Positions 57,445-64,000 of a DNA stretch of 64,000 nucleotides are shown here, in pieces. The stretch covers positions 124,001-188,000 of the forward strand of contig JAPWGK010000004.1 of the NCBI GenBank assembly GCA_029641185.1, in the 5' to 3' direction. Each line of letters begins with the position of its first letter. Within the stretch, counting starts at the first letter, position 1. The notes below the pieces were generated by a model that was not told the origin of the DNA, did no database searches, and saw only the letters and a program-made list of their open reading frames with translations. This stretch comes from Pseudofabraea citricarpa. Lineage: Eukaryota > Ascomycota > Leotiomycetes > Helotiales > Dermateaceae. The position numbers were made by a program, and so were the translations under genes.

Positions 57445-58479
57445 ATGGGTCTCTTATCCTTCACTTTCAACTCATCCCGCTACAAAGATGCAAACGATCA
57501 GTTTGATGAAGCAGCTGAAAAATCGTTACGCACTTCAACGGACAACGAAGGCTACTATGACGAAGTTTCAGAAAACCAAGTCCAGAAAATCAAACATGGT
57601 CATCTAAAACTTTTAGTATGGCTAAACATTCTGGTATTTTGCCTACTTTCAGTCATGCTTGTGATTACGGGACATGTCTGGTTCAAACAGAAAAAGGTTG
57701 GGATAAACACTCTGGCGAGACAAGTCTCTGAGCATTGTATGAGCTTTCTAGAATTTTTGGTCTTTTATTCATTTTTTCAGTTCCTTGCTAATCTCCCAAA
57801 AGCACCAATATTCGATGATCTTGAGATCTCCTTATCATCTATGAAGATGAATGCCACATTACTCGAGTCCTACCCTCCATCAATCTACCGTCAGAAACCA
57901 AGTCATGAAGTTGATCTCGCATGGAAAAGACTGGCCAACATTCGACCTATCCCCCTGACGCGCGAAGATGTGATGAAGGTGGGCAAAGATCCAAAGCAGG
58001 CGGCCAAATGGCCCGAAAGCTTCGGATTTGGTCCCGACTCATACATCGGCCGAGTAGACGTGTTTCATCAGATTCATTGTCTCGATACTCTGAGAAGGGA
58101 GGCTAATTTTGACCATTACTATGGCAAGAAATGGCCACATGGCACTCCGACTTCAGAACTCCATCAAACACACGTCTCGCATTGCATCTATCTGCTTTTG
58201 CAAAATCTTATGTGCACTGCCAATGTCGATATCTATACTCACTTTTGGGCCGATGCGCAGTACAACGCTTTTCCAGATTTCAGTCTCAATCACAAATGTC
58301 GGGATTTTGAGGCTATCTTGAAGTGGCAAGAAGATAATTCTATCGACGTTAAGGACTTTGAGGTGATCAGACGTCCTGATGATTATCCTCCGCATGTTAT
58401 GACACATCATTTTAAGGAATTATTTGGCTGGTTCAATGATCATGAAGATGATGGCTCAGCAGGTGTTGAGATTGCGTAG
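57445..58479 (+). CDS. UstYa-like (DUF3328) oxidative cyclase 1
   Basis: I model exons 57445..57736 and 57803..58479 (322 residues). The 66-nt intron is in frame, so an unspliced 344-residue reading is also open, but removing it restores the family segment SEHSPIFDDLE. The plan is that of UstYa proteins: a cytosolic N-terminus, one membrane helix at about residues 54-76 (LLVWLNILVFCLLSVMLVITG), then a lumenal domain with both signature HxxHC motifs, HQIHC (about 186-190) and HVSHC (about 221-225), plus SIYRQKPSHEVDLAW. UstYa/UstYb proteins catalyse oxidative macrocyclisation of dikaritin precursors, probably through copper bound by these motifs. Its position next to the precursor supports action on that peptide. 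The C-terminal extension after the second motif is longer than in minimal family members. Confidence 0.9.
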   Translation: MGLLSFTFNSSRYKDANDQFDEAAEKSLRTSTDNEGYYDEVSENQVQKIKHGHLKLLVWLNILVFCLLSVMLVITGHVWFKQKKVGINTLARQVSEHCMSFLEFLVFYSFFQFLANLPKAPIFDDLEISLSSMKMNATLLESYPPSIYRQKPSHEVDLAWKRLANIRPIPLTREDVMKVGKDPKQAAKWPESFGFGPDSYIGRVDVFHQIHCLDTLRREANFDHYYGKKWPHGTPTSELHQTHVSHCIYLLLQNLMCTANVDIYTHFWADAQYNAFPDFSLNHKCRDFEAILKWQEDNSIDVKDFEVIRRPDDYPPHVMTHHFKELFGWFNDHEDDGSAGVEIA

Positions 58480-59150
58480 CAAGATGATTGTATGTAAGGT
58501 GATTGATTACTTGAGATTATCAGAATTATCAGAACGAGAATTGTCAGAACTAGAACACGGGAATTGAATCGAGAAACAATTCAATTGAATTCATTGTAGT
58601 CCATATCAAGTGTGACCCAACAATCGTGAGAGGTACATGTTGCCAATATTGAAACTCATTGTGCTTACTGCCTTGGACTTCTATTTCAGACTTGACTGGG
58701 GTAGCACCAAAAGTCCAACAACAATCCAAACTATGCACAAGTGAGGTCATTTTTCAGACAGAGATGCTACAGAAGTTCTCAGTCCCTTTTCAGTGCCTGT
58801 CATCACAAGTATGTTGTGGTCGGTTAAAATGTCGAATACCCTATCACATGAAAAGAATCGCCGATTCCCTTTTGCCACCAACAGTCATGTTTTGATTGAG
58901 TTGATATCTGTGTGTCCACATTATGCATGTAAATGCAAGCACATAAATATTCATGCGGAGGTCTCCCTATTTCGTTGCTCTTCGGTAAGGGAGTCAGATG
59001 GGGCTTGTCAGTGGTGATGCATGATAACATGGAGAAATGATGTGGGATCATATTCATCCAGCAAGTGCATACATACAGCTGCAACCATCTACATTTATTG
59101 GAACACCAAGCTGTTGCATTGCCTAATATCAACAATATGGCGCAATAGCT
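58480..59150. other. Spacer between the two UstYa-like genes
   Basis: About 670 bp, same-strand spacing between the UstYa-like genes. No gene is evident. It probably holds the promoter of the second. Confidence 0.5.
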
Positions 59151-60093
59151 ATGCTCTGGGGCAAAGAAAAGTCAGGTATCTCGATCATCCCCGAACATCC
59201 AGGTTTGAAAGCCTTCTTTCAATCGAAGAAGTCAATTCCTACCTTTACAGCACCTTGTAGCATGATGCCCTCTCGATTGAACTTTGTCATTCTTGCATCT
59301 TTATTCTCCATGATCTTCGTCGCCTCGTCCCTCTTGGTTCTTCTATACAGCAAGCAAAAACATCTCACTTCAGACGTGGCCAACGTTTTCCTACACCATA
59401 ATCAAGTTGTTTCTGTGTATCCATGGTCTCGTCCGGAATCCATCTTGCGAAAATTTCGTCCCATATCAGAACTAGAAGGTGTTCCAAGCTTGAACATGAA
59501 TACCAACTCCTCAGCCTCAGCGAATGATACATCAGTGGTTGATGACCATTGGGGCATGTTCTTACTTCCTCCAAACGGCGGATATATCACAGTAAAACAT
59601 GAAAATGGCGTACAGCAATACGGGGTCTCAATGTTTCATCAGTTACACTGCTTAATAATGCTTCAGAGGATGTTTTTCTCTGCCACATCGACATCATCCT
59701 CACAGGACCGGAATTTGCCACCAATGTCACATTATAACTCGGCCCCAGATGCAATGAAGCACCTTACTCACTGTTTTGATTATATTGCAGAGGTACGTGT
59801 GGTTTCTAGCTCAATTTCAATAGCTACACGATCAATTGACTGATTACAAGGCAATTATATGTGCGGCCGACGATACAATCGAGCCACCTCAAGTTATAAA
59901 AAGTAAGGGGAGTGAGGATAAGTTTGTAATAAACGGAATAGGGTCCTCGCACCACTGTCGAAATCCAGACCCGCTTTGGGAAGTTGTTGAGAAGTCGAAG
60001 AAGAATCCAGAACCCAAATGGAATTTCAAGGAAGGGGACACAGTCCACTCTGTATTTTCTCCTCGGCAGAGGAGAAACAATCAAAGACTGTGA
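59151..60093 (+). CDS. UstYa-like (DUF3328) oxidative cyclase 2
   Basis: Exons 59151..59792 and 59851..60093 (58-nt intron) give 294 residues. One membrane helix lies at about 44-67 (NFVILASLFSMIFVASSLLVLL), after an N-terminal cytosolic part that would be shortened to about 6 residues if the internal MMPSRLN start were used. The lumenal domain has HQLHC (163-167) and HLTHC (204-208). The segment after the intron (EAIICAADDTIEPP) is the typical continuation of the second motif (family: LLCAADTTLE). It is only distantly similar to the first UstYa-like protein, so the pair may carry out different cyclisation steps, as UstYa and UstYb do in the ustiloxin pathway. A GSSHHCRNPDPLWE segment near the C-terminus contains a further HHC. 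Confidence 0.88.
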
Positions 60094-60699
60094 TCTTCGA
60101 ATATTAGCTAGTTTCTGTATTGGCCGTGTGCCACAGAGAACGGTTGCGTGTATAGAGATAAATTCAGCCAACGGTCGAAAGTATGATAGTAAGGTTTCCG
60201 AGAAGAAATTGCGTCCACACACTACTACTGAATTATTTTTTATGGACAAGCATTCACGCATTTGAAATCTCAAATTGCCATGGTATCACCTCCCTGGGGG
60301 TTGACTAACTCTCCATGCCAGAATATGACCACATTAGCAGATAACCCAAAGGAACCTCGTCTATTGGAACGTGGTTCTGAATCCAATTGCAAATGGAAAA
60401 GCTGCAGTCTACAACTACTATTTGTGCAACATACAGAAAATTAGAGATATGTTTCCGATCTTGAAAATAACTTCCAGATTTCAGTGATAGTGGTACTCAG
60501 CCTGGGACCACTTTCGGACTCCATACGGTACATGAGTTTTCAAAGGAATGAATCTATTACCTCTAAATAGCTCTGAATATTTAACAAACGCCCTTCTTAT
60601 GATGTATACTGGGCAATATCTACATGCTTGGGTTTATCTGTGTACTGAATAAAAACGTAAAATGAGAAAACACGAGAGCAGTTTACGAAAGCCAGTCTC
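60094..60699. other. Convergent spacer
   Basis: About 600 bp between the convergent ends of UstYa-like gene 2 and the acyltransferase. No gene; a 60-residue frame at 60262..60444 has no support. Confidence 0.5.
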
Positions 60700-62133
60700 T
60701 TATCGTTTAGCCTGCCGATAAGTCCACTGTGCAAATCTAACGCTAGGTTCGTCAAATAACTTGGTAACAATTTCTGCCAGCCAAAGAGTAACCGGCAAAA
60801 GAATCAAATGTGGGACAAGAAAAGCAAATTCCAGCCCTAATGGACCCGCTTTCGATAGCGGATATATACCAGTCCAACCACTCAGCCCCGTGTTATTGAA
60901 ATCTCTCTGCCACCCAACAGCTGCATAAAGCCGATCACCAAGTATCCAGAGAACTGGTCCATGAATAAGGTATAGTCCAAATGATATGCGGCCAAGATAC
61001 TGATTGAAGCGGGTTTCGAAAAACCTTTTAAGCCAGTGTATGTGTTGTGTTGCCGCGACGAGGAAAGTTGAAGCCCAGAACAGATAGAACCATTTGCTGT
61101 CCTTGATAGCTAGAGGCTTAAAAAAAGACAAATAATGCCATCCAGGCGATGCTGCTAATGTTTCAACATCAGTTGTGCGGGACGGAACACCGCTAAGGTA
61201 GATGCTCGCTACAAAGAGCATATAAAAGAAAGGAGTCTTATACCGCTCAAGCTTAAAGCGCGAAAACACTTCAGGCAGATCGTTGTTCTGTGCAAGCAAA
61301 TCGAGTTCGCAAAGAAGCATGCCTGCAAGAAACATAGAACAAAACCAGCCATCTACCATGCATACAAAGTAGAGGATAAGTCCTACTTCAGCCCATAACC
61401 GAGCGTTTCGTGTAGATCTTGAAAATGCGAGGAGAGTTGTATAAACAGTGACAGAGCCTCTAAATTCGACGGGAATCGACCATAAGTGTACGTTATATTC
61501 AAGCCATGGTGGGTTGGTTGGCAGGGCTACTTTGAAGACGAAACTGAACCTCCAAAAATCTCGATACCAACTTGAAAGCTCTTCCAAATAGTTTGACTTA
61601 TGCTCTGGATACGAGGTCCAAATCCCGAAGAGATGCCATGAAGTCATGTACAGGAAAGTCGTGCCAATGATCGGGAGATGAAGTCGCAACCATCGCCTGA
61701 AAAGAGCCGAGGAGAGGTTATCTCCAAGCTTTGAAAATTCTCCGGCGTAAATCAAAGCCACAGGTTTAACCGAAAGCACATATCCGGAAAGAACAAAGAA
61801 GACCGTTACTGCAAAATGCCCGCCAGTAAAGAAAAGCCGTACGCCAGGTATGCACGCAAAGTAATATCGGTCTTGATACCCAAAAGCGTTTTCGAAGATA
61901 TCATTAGCTGGCCCTGATAGGCGTGCCCATCCTTGGTGATGTTGCCAGTATACGAGTAACGCTGCGAATCCTCTTAATCCATCAAGATATGCTGTCGGCG
62001 TGGCTTTCTTACTCGACCGCTGAGAGAAGAACGAAGGTTTCAGGAGATCTATGAACCATTTTGCTGCATGACTGGGCCTCCAAAGTTTTAATTCTGAGTC
62101 GGTCTTCAATAGACCTGTAACTGGGAGTGACAT
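60700..62133 (-). CDS. Acyltransferase-3 family membrane protein
   Basis: A single exon of 477 residues. The N-terminal TAYLDGLRGFAALLVYWQHH is the diagnostic start of the acyltransferase-3 (OafA/NodX-like) family, whose conserved histidine sits in the first helix. About ten hydrophobic helices follow, including FAVTVFFVLSGYVLSVKPV, HLWSIPVEFRGSV and a C-terminal YLGRISFGLYLIHGPVLW, all standard family signatures. These proteins move acyl groups across or within a membrane onto sugars, peptides or small molecules. Next to a RiPP cluster it could acylate the product, but the family is also common as a stand-alone gene in fungi, so cluster membership is inference. Intronless, unlike most neighbours. 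Confidence 0.88.
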   Translation of the reverse strand: MSLPVTGLLKTDSELKLWRPSHAAKWFIDLLKPSFFSQRSSKKATPTAYLDGLRGFAALLVYWQHHQGWARLSGPANDIFENAFGYQDRYYFACIPGVRLFFTGGHFAVTVFFVLSGYVLSVKPVALIYAGEFSKLGDNLSSALFRRWLRLHLPIIGTTFLYMTSWHLFGIWTSYPEHKSNYLEELSSWYRDFWRFSFVFKVALPTNPPWLEYNVHLWSIPVEFRGSVTVYTTLLAFSRSTRNARLWAEVGLILYFVCMVDGWFCSMFLAGMLLCELDLLAQNNDLPEVFSRFKLERYKTPFFYMLFVASIYLSGVPSRTTDVETLAASPGWHYLSFFKPLAIKDSKWFYLFWASTFLVAATQHIHWLKRFFETRFNQYLGRISFGLYLIHGPVLWILGDRLYAAVGWQRDFNNTGLSGWTGIYPLSKAGPLGLEFAFLVPHLILLPVTLWLAEIVTKLFDEPSVRFAQWTYRQAKR

Positions 62134-63495
62134 GAGTTATGCTCAATTGCAGTAGCTGATCTTGTTCATATGATGAAAACGTTTTGATGGGCGTTTGAAG
62201 CCGGCTGGTGGCCTTGAGCACTTCGCAAATTGTGTTTAGGAGTTCGTTAAAAGAATCTTCGAGATGAGATGTCAACGAGCTGTTCTTAAATCTTGTCACG
62301 TCGATGTGAAACTTGACAGCGCTTCGATGTTTCTCGCGTTTCACCACTGATGTTCGCTTGAGGATCAGACTCTCTCTCCTATGCGACTGGACGGGAGATA
62401 GGACCAGTAAGTAAGCGAGCAGGGCGAAGTCCATCAGGTAATAAGCACAGACCACTTCTTATCTATAAACTTTGGTAAAGCTCCCACAGTACCGAGGTGC
62501 AGGTGGCATGTACTACTCCCTGGTTGCCATGTCTGTGTTATAAAAGAGCATAAAACTACTGTGCTGATTCTGAAGCACGCATCTAAGAGAATGTAAGGAC
62601 TTTCCGACATAATTAATACACTTTTAGCATGAGGAATGATACCTACCACCTGTAATCCGCAGAAAGCTTTACGGGGTCTTAACATAAAGCTGAGGCATTT
62701 AATATTTCTATGCATAGAATATCCGTCAAGTATTTCAATTTCTTGAACTTAAACTTTAGAAACTACAGCGGATGGTAATATCGACGGGTAGCAAATTGAA
62801 AGTATACAGAACATATAAAATCTACTCGCTGAATAAAGCGACAGTTAGCATCTCTAACATTTTTTCCATGATTCTCAAAAATGCGCTAGTGATTAAGGGT
62901 ATCTCAACGAAGTGATAATACGTATTGCGCTCCGTTTCAAAGTAAGACTATTCTATTATATATGTGAATGACACCTTTAGTATAGCCTCAGATTTCAAAT
63001 TGAATCTATCCTAAGCCTCTTTAATTGCAAACTTAAAAGCCATGCATCCCGATGCTATGCCACAATAAATACAATAGCATGCTATTTTTTAATTGAGGTT
63101 GCGTCTAAAAAAAACTGTTTTGTTGGTTTTATTTTTTATTTTAGAAGTCCAGACTGAAGTAAAGTTTACTTGTTAGAGAGGACCAGAACACTTCAAGTAT
63201 AACAGTTGACGTATTTGGAGTTCCAAAGAATAATCACAATTTCCAGAATAAACAAACAGACGTCATACTGACCAAGTCCTCTGAACCGTGCCCTCGTATA
63301 TCAAGAACTATTAAAAATATCATGAAACTAGTACAAACAATAAGACCATGTGTAGACAAACAAACTCTTCTAATAAATTAGATCACTAATACGCCTTCAA
63401 TTTCAGAATCTAATAAAATCTCATTATAAGTACATATCCTTCCGGCCAGCGGTCGGTCGATCCAAAGGTAACTAAAATACCAAAAAAAGATTTCT
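62134..63495. other. AT-rich gene-free region
   Basis: No gene I can support. The 148-residue minus-strand frame at 62009..62455 overlaps the acyltransferase start in another frame and has no family signal. From about 62,750 to 63,480 the DNA is strongly AT-rich. Confidence 0.45.
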
Positions 63496-64000
63496 TCAAT
63501 CTTCACGCAAAGTAAACTCCACGCCACTAACCCACCAAGCAGCAGCATACAAGATTTTCTTTACAATCTTGAATTCTGCCTCGTTTCTAGGTGCATAGAT
63601 GAAGCAGAGGGTTTCTGGAACAGGGGGGCGATGCCCCTTGATGCTATGGTACCAGAACAACCAATACCAACTGCTCCGTGAGAGGGGATGTCTTTCGCCC
63701 CATCCAGCTTCGATAACGGTTCCGACATCCTCGGGATGCAGAATCATATGTAAGCTGCCATCCTTACGATGGGGGTGGCAGATCTCGAGGCCGAATTCGG
63801 CATTGGCCTTACTTTGAAGTGTGTTGTTGGATTCGTTCGCCCTGAGAGACTGGGTATGTTTAGCCCTGAGACACAGGGTGTGTTTATCGAGAAGCGATGT
63901 CTCAACCTGCAAATGGTTCGGATTTTTGGCTGCAAACTCATTCATCATTTGAATGAGCTCATCGAAGGATCTACCATGTGCTCTTTGATCAAGCTGTCGT
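63496..64000 (-). CDS. DUF5519 (luciferase-like) domain protein, 3' part, cut by window edge
   Basis: The frame is open to the right edge and encodes at least the last 168 residues. It reads upstream of the first internal ATG without a stop, through RSFDELIQMMNEFAAKN, so the true start lies beyond the window. Recognisable features are HPEDVGTVIEAGWGERHPLS, then WYHSIKGHRPPVPETLCFIY and a final KKILYAAAWWVSGVEF, the C-terminal pattern of fungal DUF5519 proteins (luciferase-like domain). Biochemical function is unknown. A small insert, a near-perfect duplication of a LRAKHTQSLRANESN-like unit, interrupts the region where the family is usually compact. Whether this gene belongs to the RiPP cluster is open. 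Confidence 0.75.
   Translation of the reverse strand, partial: RQLDQRAHGRSFDELIQMMNEFAAKNPNHLQVETSLLDKHTLCLRAKHTQSLRANESNNTLQSKANAEFGLEICHPHRKDGSLHMILHPEDVGTVIEAGWGERHPLSRSSWYWLFWYHSIKGHRPPVPETLCFIYAPRNEAEFKIVKKILYAAAWWVSGVEFTLRED

Noticed and set aside
62009..62455. 148-residue minus-strand frame overlapping the acyltransferase start
   Set aside because: Overlaps in a different frame; the acyltransferase frame has clear family motifs and this one has none.
50221..64000. Presence of a tyrosinase, P450 or methyltransferase completing a classical ustiloxin/phomopsin cluster
   Set aside because: I looked for the copper-binding, heme-binding and SAM motifs on both strands and saw none inside the window; such genes might lie beyond 64000.

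Overview
The window reads as nuclear DNA of a filamentous ascomycete (Pezizomycotina; Leotiomycetes is a guess from gene content, not shown). Genes are split by 41-120 nt introns with GTAAGT/GTATGT-type donors, CTAAC/CTGAC-type branch sites and short UAG/CAG acceptors. The families are typical of moulds: Zn2Cys6 regulators, a hydrolase-NACHT-ankyrin NLR, DUF8035, DUF6604, a MARVEL-type protein, an ABCC transporter and UstYa/DUF3328 proteins. All exon joins below were made by eye. For every multi-exon model given as complete, the summed exon length is a multiple of three.

Layout. 1-3.2 kb: no gene I can support. 3.2-5.6 kb (-): Zn2Cys6/MHR regulator. 8.1-8.9 kb (-): small, five-exon, degenerate EF1A-like GTPase. 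9.6-10.7 kb (+): enoyl-reductase/quinone-oxidoreductase-like MDR enzyme. 11.0-15.2 kb (-): seven-exon NLR. 16.2-18.2 kb (-): DUF8035 RS-rich protein. 20.9-23.0 kb (+): membrane protein, tail-to-tail with an unknown protein (22.98-24.18 kb, -). 25.2-25.65 kb: relic of an EEF1A-lysine-methyltransferase-like gene in AT-rich DNA. 26.6-28.6 kb (-): Zn2Cys6 regulator, divergent from a kelch protein (28.95-30.04 kb, +). 30.9-32.0 kb: two tandem copies of a small membrane protein, the first apparently decayed. 33.5-41 kb: a patch of duplicated sequence holding a decayed and an intact copy of a small transmembrane protein, plus a DUF6604 gene. 41.2-41.8 kb (+): MARVEL-type protein. 44.2-45.6 kb (+): serine-rich protein. 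45.6-50.2 kb: gene-free, low-complexity DNA.

The most interesting part is 50.2-62 kb, which looks like a dikaritin-type RiPP biosynthetic cluster. It contains (i) a 13-exon, 1447-residue ABCC exporter; (ii) a short intron-containing gene at 56041..56395 (-) encoding a signal peptide followed by three near-identical repeats with an invariant STALYSYIVADSE block, the repeats separated by Lys-Arg Kex2 sites; (iii) two UstYa/DUF3328 proteins, each with a membrane anchor and both HxxHC motifs; and (iv) a membrane acyltransferase-3 protein. A DUF5519-like gene runs off the right edge. The inferred route is secretion of the precursor, Kex2 excision of the repeats, UstYa-type oxidative cyclisation at the tyrosine-bearing core, and possible acylation and export. 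The parts list is read from sequence; the product and its chemistry are inference.
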